DNA of 64,000 nucleotides. It comes from JAHRAW01 sp028066695. GTDB taxonomy: Bacteria > Pseudomonadota > Gammaproteobacteria > Arenicellales > Poriferihabitantaceae. Below are positions 36,773 through 45,008 of the stretch, piece after piece. The notes below the pieces were generated by a model. It did no database searches. It was given only the letters and a program-made list of their open reading frames with translations, and was not told the DNA's origin. The position numbers and the translations under genes were made by a program. Within the stretch, counting starts at the first letter, position 1. Every line of letters starts with the position of its first letter. Location of the stretch: NCBI GenBank assembly GCA_963457535.1, contig OY734803.1, forward strand, positions 2,201,097 through 2,265,096, given 5' to 3'.

Positions 36773-37441
36773 GAGGCCGGCGACTTTTCCGCCGACATAG
36801 ATGGTGCCGTCATACATGGAGTCGCCGAGGTTTTTGCCGGCGTCTCCGCAGATGACCATGCGACCGCGCTGCATCATAAAACCGGAGAAAGCGCCGGTGC
36901 GGCCGCCGACCAAAATGCTGCCGCCTTTTTGGTCTATGCCGGTGCGCGAGCCGACATCGCCTTTGCAGACCAAATCGCCGCCGCGAATCGCCGCGCCGAA
37001 AGTGGAGCCGGCGTTTTTCTCCACGACGATGGTGCCGGCCATCATGTTCTCGGCGCACGACCAGCCGACCCGGCCGCTGATATGGATGTTGGGGCCGTCG
37101 GAAAGGCCGCAGCCGAAATAGCCGAGGCTGCCTTCAAAGTGCAGGCGCAGGCGGTTCAAAAAACCGACGCCGACGCCGTGCCGCGCGCGCGGGTTTTTGA
37201 CGGTGATGCTGCCGACGCCGTCTTGCATCAGGCGGCGGATTTCCAGGTTGATCGCGCTCGCCTCCATGTCCAGCGCGTCAAATTCGGCGCTGCGCTCGAA
37301 ATCCACCTCAAACGACCACGGGTAGGTGAAGTTTTCCTCCTCGGCCGCCTTGAAGAACAACTGCTCGCCGCCGCGCCCGGCGAGGCGCTCGTCGTGCAGC
37401 CCCATCGCATGCGCTTTGCCGCGCGGTTTTACGCCCGCCAT
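36593..37441 (-). CDS. mgsB: N-methylglutamate synthase subunit B (GXGXG domain, GlxC-like)
   Basis: 282 residues. This is the glutamate synthase alpha C-terminal right-handed helix: repeats such as NIHISGRVGWSCAENMMAGTI, GGDLVCKGDVGSRTG, GRMVICGDAGKNLGDSM and VGGKVAGLG. It is a stand-alone subunit equivalent to GlxC. The start overlaps the mgsA end by 13 bp. Its last 60 codons are duplicated downstream, which suggests that foreign DNA entered at the gene end while leaving a complete reading frame. Confidence 0.9.
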   Translation of the reverse strand: MAGVKPRGKAHAMGLHDERLAGRGGEQLFFKAAEEENFTYPWSFEVDFERSAEFDALDMEASAINLEIRRLMQDGVGSITVKNPRARHGVGVGFLNRLRLHFEGSLGYFGCGLSDGPNIHISGRVGWSCAENMMAGTIVVEKNAGSTFGAAIRGGDLVCKGDVGSRTGIDQKGGSILVGGRTGAFSGFMMQRGRMVICGDAGKNLGDSMYDGTIYVGGKVAGLGVDCVEAEMTDADLKWLTAKLSLYDLNPSCGAANMKKFVSGKQLWNYDNLEPAEKKLVL

Positions 37442-38385
37442 ACTTTCACCTCGCCTTCATACGGGTCCCAGGTTTCAATTTCATTCGGGAAGATGCTGCG
37501 AATCGCGACTTCCTCGGAGGCCAGGCCGATGAAGTCGCCGCTCTCATACAGCACCATCGGCTTCGCCGCCATCACGTCCTTCGCCATGCCCAGTTGGTCG
37601 CCGGTCGCGACCAGGTAGGTGAACACGCCGTCCAGTTCGTCAATGGAGCGGTGCATCGCCGCCTCCAGGTCGTCGCCGCGCTGAATGCGCTCGGCGATGT
37701 AGACCGCGATCAGTTCGGAGTCGCAGTCGGAGACGAAGCGGTGGCCGATGCGCTCCATTTCGCGGCGGAAGGTCCAGTAGTTGGTCAGTTGCCCGTTGTG
37801 CACGACCGAGATGTCGTTGAACGGGTAAGCCCAGTAGGGGTGCGCCGAGCGAATGTCCACGTCGGATTCGGTCGCCATGCGCGTGTGGCCGATGGCGTGG
37901 GTGCCGGTGAAGCCGGGAATGCCGTAGTCGGCGGCGACCGTGCCGGCGTCCCCCATGTCCTTGATCAGTTCCAGCGCGCGCCCGATGGACAGAATTTCGG
38001 CGCTGTCCACCGCCTCCACCTGCGCGGCCAGGGCGCGCATGTCGCCGTCATAGGCGAAGGCGTAGCGCAGCGAATATTCGGTCGGCTGCGTTTTGTCCAG
38101 CACGCGCACGCCGAGTTTTTCCAAACGCGCGTCCACGTCGTCAATGCGCGCGCGCATTTTGACGCGGATGTCAATGTCGCGCATTTCCTCCTGCTCGGCG
38201 ACTTTGAAGCGCATCACATGCTGGTTGCCGCCGTCGTCATTGTCGTTGCCGCCGCTGCCGCGCCCGTAGAGGGCGAAGCCGGTGGAGTCGGGGCCGCGGT
38301 GCTTGAGCGACTGCAGCATGGAGGTCATTTCAGACCCGATGTCCGAAGTCTTGCCGCGGTGGATTAGTCCGGCGATTCCGCACAT
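37429..38385 (-). CDS. mgsA: N-methylglutamate synthase subunit A (class II glutamine amidotransferase, GlxB-like)
   Basis: 318 residues. The catalytic Cys2 follows the initiator Met (MCGIAGLIHRGK), and THAIGHTRMATES with HNGQLTNYWTFRREM are the Ntn-amidotransferase hallmarks. In N-methylglutamate synthase this subunit releases methylamine from gamma-glutamylmethylamide instead of ammonia from glutamine. It lies 29 bp after gmaS. Confidence 0.9.
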   Translation of the reverse strand: MCGIAGLIHRGKTSDIGSEMTSMLQSLKHRGPDSTGFALYGRGSGGNDNDDGGNQHVMRFKVAEQEEMRDIDIRVKMRARIDDVDARLEKLGVRVLDKTQPTEYSLRYAFAYDGDMRALAAQVEAVDSAEILSIGRALELIKDMGDAGTVAADYGIPGFTGTHAIGHTRMATESDVDIRSAHPYWAYPFNDISVVHNGQLTNYWTFRREMERIGHRFVSDCDSELIAVYIAERIQRGDDLEAAMHRSIDELDGVFTYLVATGDQLGMAKDVMAAKPMVLYESGDFIGLASEEVAIRSIFPNEIETWDPYEGEVKVWRA

Positions 38386-38413
38386 GGTGGTTCTCCCGTG
38401 GAATGAGGTGGGG

Positions 38414-39958
38414 TCAGGGCAGGCAGTCGAGATACTGCTGGATGTCCCAGTTGGTGACGGTGTGGTTGAACTTCTCCCACTCGTCGTTTTTGTAGTGGTG
38501 GTAGACGCGGTACATCTCGTCCGGCATCGCGGCGCGGATGACTTCGTCTTTTTCCAGCGCTTTCAGCGCGTCTCCGAGCGACATCGGCAGTTTCTTGACC
38601 ATCTTGCCGGCCTCCATCGCCTCGTAGATGTTGCGCTCCTCCGGCTCGCCCGGATCCAGATTGTGGCTGATGCCGTCGTCAAACGCCATCAACAGCGCCG
38701 CGGCCATCAGATACGGATTCACCATGGAATCCACCGAGCGGTATTCAAAGCGCCCGGGCGCCGACACGCGCAATGCGCAGGTGCGGTTTTGGAAGCCCCA
38801 GTCGGCGAACACCGGCGCCCAGAAGCCGGTGTCCCACAGCCGGCGGTAGGAGTTGACCGTGGACGAGCCGATGGAAGTCAGCGCCGGCAGGTGCGCGATG
38901 ACGCCGCCGATGGACTGCAACCCGACCGGGCCCGGCTTGACCGGATCTATCTTCGGCGACGGCAGGAAGTGGTTGGTGCCGCCTTCGCGGTAGAGGAACA
39001 CGCCGTCCATGCCCGGCAGCGGTTTTTGGTGCAGCGCGTTGACCTTGCGCGTGCCGCCGCTCCACAGCGAGACATTGTGGTGGCAGCCGGATGCCGAGAC
39101 ATTCATGAACGGCTTGGACATGAAGCAGGCGTGCAGGCCTTTCTCGCGCGCGACCTGCGCGCAGATCTGGCGGTAGGTGGTCAGGCGGTCGGAGTTTCGC
39201 ATCGGCTCGTCGTAAGTCCAGTTCAACTCCAGTTGCCCCGGCGCGTCCTCGTGGTCGCCCTGAATCATGTCCAGGCCCATCGCCTGCGCGTATTCAATCA
39301 CCTGCATGAAGGCCGGGCGCAGTTCCTCAAACTGGTCGATGTGGTAGCAGTTCGGCTTGGTCGCGCCGCCGGACAGGTTGCGGTTTTCATCCAGGCGCAG
39401 CCACATCATCTCCGGCTCGGTGCCGATGCGCATGTGCATTTTGTGTTTTTGCATGAACGCGTCATGAATGATGCGCAGGTTGCCGCGGCAGTCGGAAGTC
39501 AGGTGGCCGCCGGGGTTGACGCGCTCCTCGCGGTTGCGGAAGCAGGTGCAGAACACGCGCGCGACGCGCTTGTCCCACGGCAACTGCACGAAAGTTTCCG
39601 GGTCGGCGATGCCGACCAGTTCGGATGCCTCGGGCCCGTAGCCGATGTAGTTGCCGTGGCGGTCTATGAACAGGTTGGCGGTGGAGCCGTAGACCAGTTG
39701 AAAGCCGCGCTCGGCGACGCGCTCCCAGTGGTCGGCCGGAATGCCCTTGCCGACGATGCGCCCGGTGACCGAGACGAATTGAAAGTAGATGTAGGTGATG
39801 CCGAGCCGCTTGATTTTTTCGCGGACTTGTTTGACCAGCGCGGCGCGCCCCGGCGCGTTGACATGCCGCTCCAGGTCGGTGGACATTTGCGCGCGGCGCG
39901 CGCTGAGTTTTCGCGCGCCGCTGCGTTTGGCGGCGCCGGTGGTTTTGGTGTTTGCCAT
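38414..39958 (-). CDS. gmaS: Gamma-glutamylmethylamide synthetase (glutamine synthetase type, GlnT/GmaS)
   Basis: 514 residues. The glutamine-synthetase catalytic core is present: EPEMMW, QGDHEDAPGQLELNW, SGCHHNVSLW and NSYRRL with the Arg-rich APGRFEYRS near the active site. An N-terminal basic extension of about 30 residues is unusual. The GlnT group does not make glutamine efficiently; members in this cluster ligate methylamine to glutamate. First gene of the gmaS-mgsABC-mgdABCD set. The promoter should lie in the divergent region with the GntR gene. Confidence 0.88.
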   Translation of the reverse strand: MANTKTTGAAKRSGARKLSARRAQMSTDLERHVNAPGRAALVKQVREKIKRLGITYIYFQFVSVTGRIVGKGIPADHWERVAERGFQLVYGSTANLFIDRHGNYIGYGPEASELVGIADPETFVQLPWDKRVARVFCTCFRNREERVNPGGHLTSDCRGNLRIIHDAFMQKHKMHMRIGTEPEMMWLRLDENRNLSGGATKPNCYHIDQFEELRPAFMQVIEYAQAMGLDMIQGDHEDAPGQLELNWTYDEPMRNSDRLTTYRQICAQVAREKGLHACFMSKPFMNVSASGCHHNVSLWSGGTRKVNALHQKPLPGMDGVFLYREGGTNHFLPSPKIDPVKPGPVGLQSIGGVIAHLPALTSIGSSTVNSYRRLWDTGFWAPVFADWGFQNRTCALRVSAPGRFEYRSVDSMVNPYLMAAALLMAFDDGISHNLDPGEPEERNIYEAMEAGKMVKKLPMSLGDALKALEKDEVIRAAMPDEMYRVYHHYKNDEWEKFNHTVTNWDIQQYLDCLP

Positions 39959-40171
39959 GTCGTGCTCCGGTGATAAGTGGTCTGCGCGCGGGATGCGCGG
40001 ACCGGAAACTATACCCTTAATTCGCCTTAATTAATGATTTCGGCCTTTTGGTATTTAATTGGTATTGGAAAAATTGCGCGCGCGCCGCCGCGGAATTGCG
40101 CCATTTTCGCCCGCATGCAGGGCGCGTGCCGATGGTCTATGCTCATGGCTGGACCATAACTGCACCATTTG
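39959..40171. promoter_or_regulatory. Divergent gmaS / gntR control region
   Basis: 213 bp, much richer in A/T than its surroundings between 40010 and 40075. TTGGTATT occurs twice (40048-40055 and 40059-40066), an 11-bp repeat that puts both copies on one face of the helix. ATGGTC at 40132-40137 and GACCAT at 40152-40157 form an inverted repeat just before the regulator start. Either could bind the GntR protein. Promoter boxes are not clear. Confidence 0.4.
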
Positions 40172-40906
40172 ATGCCCGCCGAGACCCCCGCAACTTCGCG
40201 CCCGCGCCGCCGCCGCAAGACGGCCGCGCCGCTCGCGCCGCCGATGCACGGCTCGTCCGGCATCTTCAACCGCCTGCACGACGCGATCACCGGCGGCGAA
40301 TTGCGCTTCAACCAGCGCCTGCCGTCGGAGCGCGGCATGGCCGAGCGCTTTTCGGTGGCGCGCGGCACCGTCCGTTTGGCGCTGTCGCGGCTGGAGCAGG
40401 CCGGCATGGTGCGGCGCAAATTCGGCAGCGGCACTTTCGTCTGCTACCGCGAAAAATTCAACCACGAAGACATCGCCGAGGAAACCAGCCCGCTGGAATT
40501 GATAGAGACGCGCCTGGCGATAGAGCCGCATGTGGTGCGGCTTGCGGTGGCAAACGCGACGCAGCGCGACTTAAAAAAACTGCAGGCCGCGCTCAACCAG
40601 GCGGTCGCGGCCGCGCGCGACCGAAACGCGTTTTCGGCCGCGGACGAGGCGTTTCACCTGCTGCTCGCGCATTGCTCGCAAAATCCGCTTTTGATCTGGA
40701 TGTACCAGCGCATCAACGACATTCGCGCGCACAGCCAGTGGAGCGAGCGCAAGAACAACATTTTGACGCCGCAAAAAATCGCCGAATACAACCGCCAGCA
40801 CGCGCGCCTGCTGCGCATGATCGTCCGCCGCGACATGGACGGCGCGGCGCGCGCCATGGTGGAGCATCTGCAGTCGGCGAAGCGGGACTTGCTCGGGCGC
40901 GGTTAA
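40172..40906 (+). CDS. GntR-family (FadR/FCD subfamily) transcriptional regulator
   Basis: 244 residues from ATG 40172; an in-frame TTG precedes it. A basic N-terminal arm leads to the winged helix-turn-helix at about 30-92 (LPSERGMAERFSVARGTVRLALSRLEQAGM split by the turn). The C-terminal FCD all-helical ligand domain has ETRLAIEPHVVRLA, DEAFHLLLA and the His of RQHARLLRMI. It lies divergent to gmaS and 30 bp before ivd, so it could control methylamine or leucine catabolism; the ligand is unknown. Confidence 0.88.
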   Translation: MPAETPATSRPRRRRKTAAPLAPPMHGSSGIFNRLHDAITGGELRFNQRLPSERGMAERFSVARGTVRLALSRLEQAGMVRRKFGSGTFVCYREKFNHEDIAEETSPLELIETRLAIEPHVVRLAVANATQRDLKKLQAALNQAVAAARDRNAFSAADEAFHLLLAHCSQNPLLIWMYQRINDIRAHSQWSERKNNILTPQKIAEYNRQHARLLRMIVRRDMDGAARAMVEHLQSAKRDLLGRG

Positions 40907-40936
40907 TGCGCGCCGCAAAAATGCGACAATGCCGGC

Positions 40937-42127
40937 ATGTTTGACGCATCCTGCAATTTAACGCCCGGCGGCGACGGCGGCGAAGTGGAACTGCTGCGTG
41001 AGAGCGCGGCCGCGTTTGCCGCCGCGCGCATCGCGCCGCGCGCCGCCGAAATTGACCGCGCCAACGAATTCCCGAACGAATTGTGGCGCGAGATGGGCGA
41101 ACTCGGCCTGCTCGGAATTACCTCGCCGCCCGAATACGGCGGCGCCGGCATGGGCTACCTCGCGCATGTGGTGGCGATGGAGGAAATCAGCCGCGCCTCG
41201 GCCTCGGTCGGCCTGAGTTACGGCGCGCATTCCAATTTGTGCGTCAATCAAATCCGCCTGAACGCCGGCGAAGAGTTGCGCCGCAAATACCTGCCGGCGC
41301 TGATTCGCGGCGAGCAAGTCGGCGCGCTGGCCATGTCGGAAAACGGCGCCGGCTCGGATGTGGTCGGCATGCAATTGCGCGCGGAAAAATCCGGCGGCGG
41401 TTATGTGCTGAACGGCGGCAAGATGTGGATCACCAACGGGCCCGACGCCGATGTCATCGTGGTCTATGCGAAAACCGACGCGAAGGCCGGCGCGCGCGGC
41501 ATCACCGCCTTTTTGGTGGAGCGCGCCTTCGGCGTCGGCAGCGGGCGCAAACTGGACAAACTCGGCATGCGCGGCTCCAACACTTCCGAGTTGATTTTTG
41601 ACCGCGTGGAAGTGCCGGCGGAAAATGTCATCGGCGAAGTCGGGCGCGGCGTGGAAGTGCTGATGCGCGGCCTTGACTACGAGCGCGTGGTGCTCGCCGG
41701 CGGGCCGCTCGGCATTCTGCGCGCCTGCCTGGACACCGTTCTCCCGTATCTGCACGAGCGCAAACAATTCGGCCGCGCCATCGGCGAGTTTCAATTGGTG
41801 CAGGGAAAAGTCGCCGATCTGTACACTTCCATGCAGGCCTGCCGCGCGTATGTTTATTCGGTCGCGCGCGCATGCGACGCCGCCCCGGATGATGGCGGCG
41901 GCGCGCGCGCCGCGCGCAAGGATGCGGCCGGCGCGATTTTATTCGCCTCGGAAAAAGCCACCGCGGCCGCGCTTGACGCGATTCAACTGCTCGGCGGCAA
42001 CGGCTACACCAACGACTTTCCGGCGGCGCGCCTGTTGCGCGACGCCAAACTCTACGAAATCGGCGCCGGCACCTCCGAAATTCGGCGGATGTTGATAGGG
42101 CGCGAAATCTTCAACCAGACCGCATAA
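40937..42127 (+). CDS. ivd: Isovaleryl-CoA dehydrogenase
   Basis: 396 residues of the acyl-CoA dehydrogenase fold. AMSENGAGSDVVGMQL and MWITNGPDADVIVVYA are the FAD-contact motifs. The catalytic Glu lies in GLDYERVVLAGG, the isovaleryl-CoA dehydrogenase position, and IQLLGGNGYTNDFPAARLLRDAKLYEIGAGTSEI (C-terminal region) is present. An Ala/Asp/Gly-rich insert at about 320-333 is unusual. It oxidises isovaleryl-CoA to 3-methylcrotonyl-CoA, and the genes for the next steps follow. Confidence 0.92.
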   Translation: MFDASCNLTPGGDGGEVELLRESAAAFAAARIAPRAAEIDRANEFPNELWREMGELGLLGITSPPEYGGAGMGYLAHVVAMEEISRASASVGLSYGAHSNLCVNQIRLNAGEELRRKYLPALIRGEQVGALAMSENGAGSDVVGMQLRAEKSGGGYVLNGGKMWITNGPDADVIVVYAKTDAKAGARGITAFLVERAFGVGSGRKLDKLGMRGSNTSELIFDRVEVPAENVIGEVGRGVEVLMRGLDYERVVLAGGPLGILRACLDTVLPYLHERKQFGRAIGEFQLVQGKVADLYTSMQACRAYVYSVARACDAAPDDGGGARAARKDAAGAILFASEKATAAALDAIQLLGGNGYTNDFPAARLLRDAKLYEIGAGTSEIRRMLIGREIFNQTA

Positions 42128-42155
42128 TCGGCTTTCACTCCAACCGGAAAATCTC

Positions 42156-43379
42156 ATGCCACATTCTGCAAACCAAGGGGCCAACGCAACCCAAGGCGAA
42201 GAAGTCGTCATCACCGCGGCCTGCCGCACGCCCATCGGCGGTTTTCTCGGCGCGCTCAGCAGCCAGCCGGCGCCGCAACTCGGCGCGGTCGCGATTCGCG
42301 CCGCGCTGTCGCGCGCCGCCGTAGATGGCGAGGAAGTGGACGAAGTGCTGATGGGCTGCGTGCTGCCGGCCGGCATGGGCAACGCGCCGGCGCGGCAGGC
42401 GGCGATCGCCGCCGGCGTGCCGATGTCCGCGGCGACCACCACCGTCAACAAAATGTGCGGTTCCGGCCTGAAGACCGCGATGCTCGCGCACGACGCGATT
42501 CGCGCCGGCAGCGCGCGCATCGCCGTCGCCGGCGGCATGGAGAGCATGAGCAACGCGCCGTATTTGCTGAGCGGCGCGCGCGGCGGCGGTCTGCGCCTCG
42601 GCCACGCGCAGTTGCGCGACCACATGTTTTTTGACGGGCTGGAGGACATTCATTACGACGGCCGGCTGATGGGCGATTTCGCCGAGGACTGCGCGGCGAA
42701 ATACGAATTCACGCGCGAGCAGCAGGACGCTTTCGCGCTGGAGTCGCTGGCGCGCGCCAATCGCGCGATTCGCGAGCGCCTTTTTGCGGAGGAAATTCAG
42801 CCGGTGGTTTTCAAGGACCGGCGCGGCGCCGAGCACGAAGTCTGCGACGACGAACAGCCGGGCCTGGCCGACCCGGCGAAAGTGCCGAAATTAAAACCGG
42901 TGTTTCGCAAGGACGGCTCGGTTACGCCGGCGAATTCCAGTTCCATTTCCGACGGCGGCGCCGCGCTGGTGCTGATGCCGCTGTCGCATGCCGAAAAGCG
43001 CGGCAGCGCGCCGCTCGCGCGCATCGTCGGCCACCACAGCCACGCGCAGGACCCGGCATGGTTCACCACCGCGCCGCTCGGCGCGATTCGCGGCCTGCTG
43101 GAAAAACTGGGGTGGAAAGCGGGCGATGTGGATCTGTATGAGATCAACGAGGCGTTTGCCGTGGTCACGATGGCGGCGATGCGCGAGTTTGATTTGCCGC
43201 ATGACAAAGTCAATGTGCACGGCGGCGCCTGCGCGCTCGGGCATCCGGTCGGCGCCTCCGGCGCGCGCCTGATGGCGACGCTGCTGGCCGCGCTGCGGCG
43301 TTACGGCGGAAAGCGGGGGGTGGCCTCGCTGTGCATCGGCGGCGGCGAAGCCGTGGCGATGGCGGTGGAGTTGATGTGA
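42156..43379 (+). CDS. Acetyl-CoA C-acetyltransferase (thiolase)
   Basis: 407 residues. The nucleophilic Cys lies in VNKMCGSGLK, the His in GGACALGHPVGASGAR and the second Cys in SLCIGGGEAVA. EINEAFAVV is a thiolase hallmark. Placed inside the leucine pathway, it probably cleaves acetoacetyl-CoA formed after HMG-CoA lyase action. No acetoacetate:CoA transferase is in the window. Confidence 0.93.
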   Translation: MPHSANQGANATQGEEVVITAACRTPIGGFLGALSSQPAPQLGAVAIRAALSRAAVDGEEVDEVLMGCVLPAGMGNAPARQAAIAAGVPMSAATTTVNKMCGSGLKTAMLAHDAIRAGSARIAVAGGMESMSNAPYLLSGARGGGLRLGHAQLRDHMFFDGLEDIHYDGRLMGDFAEDCAAKYEFTREQQDAFALESLARANRAIRERLFAEEIQPVVFKDRRGAEHEVCDDEQPGLADPAKVPKLKPVFRKDGSVTPANSSSISDGGAALVLMPLSHAEKRGSAPLARIVGHHSHAQDPAWFTTAPLGAIRGLLEKLGWKAGDVDLYEINEAFAVVTMAAMREFDLPHDKVNVHGGACALGHPVGASGARLMATLLAALRRYGGKRGVASLCIGGGEAVAMAVELM

Positions 43380-43434
43380 GGCGGCTTCCGCCGCGGCGGG
43401 CTGTTTCCCGCCGGGGTTGGCATTCCCCAGGCCC

Positions 43435-44997
43435 ATGCCCGTAATCCCCGACCGCCTCGCTCCGTCTTCGGCCGAGTTTCAAAAAAACGCGGCGCATATG
43501 GACGCGCTGTGCGGCGACTTGCGCGCGCGCGTTGAAAAAATCGCGCAGGGCGGCGGCGCGGCGGCGCGCAAAAAACACATCGCCCGCGGAAAACTCCCGC
43601 CGCGCGAGCGGGTGCGTCGGCTGCTGGATCCGGCCGCGCCGTTTTTGGAATTGTCGCAACTCGCCGCGCACGAAGTCTATGCGGATGAAGTTCCGGCGGC
43701 CGGGCTGATCACCGGCATCGGCCGCGTCAGCGGGCGCGAATGCATGGTCATCGCCAATGACGCCACGGTAAAAGGCGGCGCGTATTACCCGCTCAGCGTG
43801 AAAAAGCATTTGCGCGCGCAGGAAATCGCCGCGCAAAACCATCTCCCCTGCATTTATCTGGTGGATTCCGGCGGCGCGTATTTGCCGCTACAGGACGAAG
43901 TGTTTCCCGACCGCGGGCATTTCGGGCGGATTTTTTACAATCAGGCGAATTTGTCGGCGGCCGGCATCGCGCAGGTCGCGGTGGTCATGGGCTCGTGCAC
44001 GGCCGGCGGCGCGTATGTGCCGGCGATGGCCGACGAGAGCATCATCGTGCGCGAACAGGGCACGATTTTTCTCGCCGGTCCGCCGCTGGTCGCGGCCGCC
44101 ACCGGCGAAAAAATCGGCGCCGAAGAACTCGGCGGCGGCGATTTGCACACGCGCGTCTCCGGCGTCGCCGACCACCTCGCCGACGACGACGCGCACGCAC
44201 TGGACATCGCGCGGCGCATCATCGGCAATCTCGGCTGCGCGAAAAAAACCGAACTGCAAACGCGCGCGCCGGCGCCGCCGCGCTACCCGGCCGAAGAATT
44301 GCGCGGCATCGTTCCGCCGGATCCGCGCAAGCCGTTTGACATTCGCCAGATCATCGCGCGCCTGGTGGACGACAGCGAATTTGACGCGTTCAAGGAGCGC
44401 TACGGCGAAACGCTGGTGTGCGGCTTCGCGCGCCTGCACGGCTACCCGCTCGGCATCGTCGCCAACAACGGCATTTTGTTTTCCGAGTCGGCGCTGAAAG
44501 GCGCGCACTTCGTGCAGTTGTGCGCGCAGCGCGGCGTTCCGCTGCTGTTTTTGCAAAACATCACCGGCTTTATGGTCGGGCAAAAAGCCGAAGCCGGCGG
44601 CATTGCAAAAGACGGCGCGAAAATGGTCGCCGCGGTCGCCTGCGCGCGCGTGCCGAAATTCACGCTGGTGGTCGGCGGAAGTTACGGCGCCGGCAATTAC
44701 GCGATGTGCGGGCGCGCGTATGAAGGGCGGTTCGTGTGGATGTGGCCGAACGCGCGCATCGCGGTGATGGGCGGCGAGCAGGCCGCCGGCGTGCTGGCGC
44801 GCGTGCATAAAAGCGGCGGCGAAAAAAAGATCCGCGCGCAATACGAGCGGCAGAGCAATGCGTATTACGCCAGCGCGCGGCTGTGGGACGACGGCGTCAT
44901 TGACCCGGTGGACACGCGCACCGTGCTCGCGCTGGCGATTTCGGCGTCGCTGAATGCGCCGATTGCGCCGAGCAAGTTCGGCGTGTTTCGCATGTAG
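43435..44997 (+). CDS. mccB: Methylcrotonyl-CoA carboxylase beta subunit
   Basis: 520 residues from ATG 43435; a TTG at 43417 is in frame. It is a carboxyltransferase of the crotonase type: GIGRVSGRECMVIANDATVKGG, YLVDSGGAYLPLQ and FLQNITGFMVG, the latter two typical of MccB rather than PccB. It carboxylates 3-methylcrotonyl-CoA together with MccA. Confidence 0.93.
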   Translation: MPVIPDRLAPSSAEFQKNAAHMDALCGDLRARVEKIAQGGGAAARKKHIARGKLPPRERVRRLLDPAAPFLELSQLAAHEVYADEVPAAGLITGIGRVSGRECMVIANDATVKGGAYYPLSVKKHLRAQEIAAQNHLPCIYLVDSGGAYLPLQDEVFPDRGHFGRIFYNQANLSAAGIAQVAVVMGSCTAGGAYVPAMADESIIVREQGTIFLAGPPLVAAATGEKIGAEELGGGDLHTRVSGVADHLADDDAHALDIARRIIGNLGCAKKTELQTRAPAPPRYPAEELRGIVPPDPRKPFDIRQIIARLVDDSEFDAFKERYGETLVCGFARLHGYPLGIVANNGILFSESALKGAHFVQLCAQRGVPLLFLQNITGFMVGQKAEAGGIAKDGAKMVAAVACARVPKFTLVVGGSYGAGNYAMCGRAYEGRFVWMWPNARIAVMGGEQAAGVLARVHKSGGEKKIRAQYERQSNAYYASARLWDDGVIDPVDTRTVLALAISASLNAPIAPSKFGVFRM

Positions 44998-45008
44998 CGC
45001 GCCGTTTA

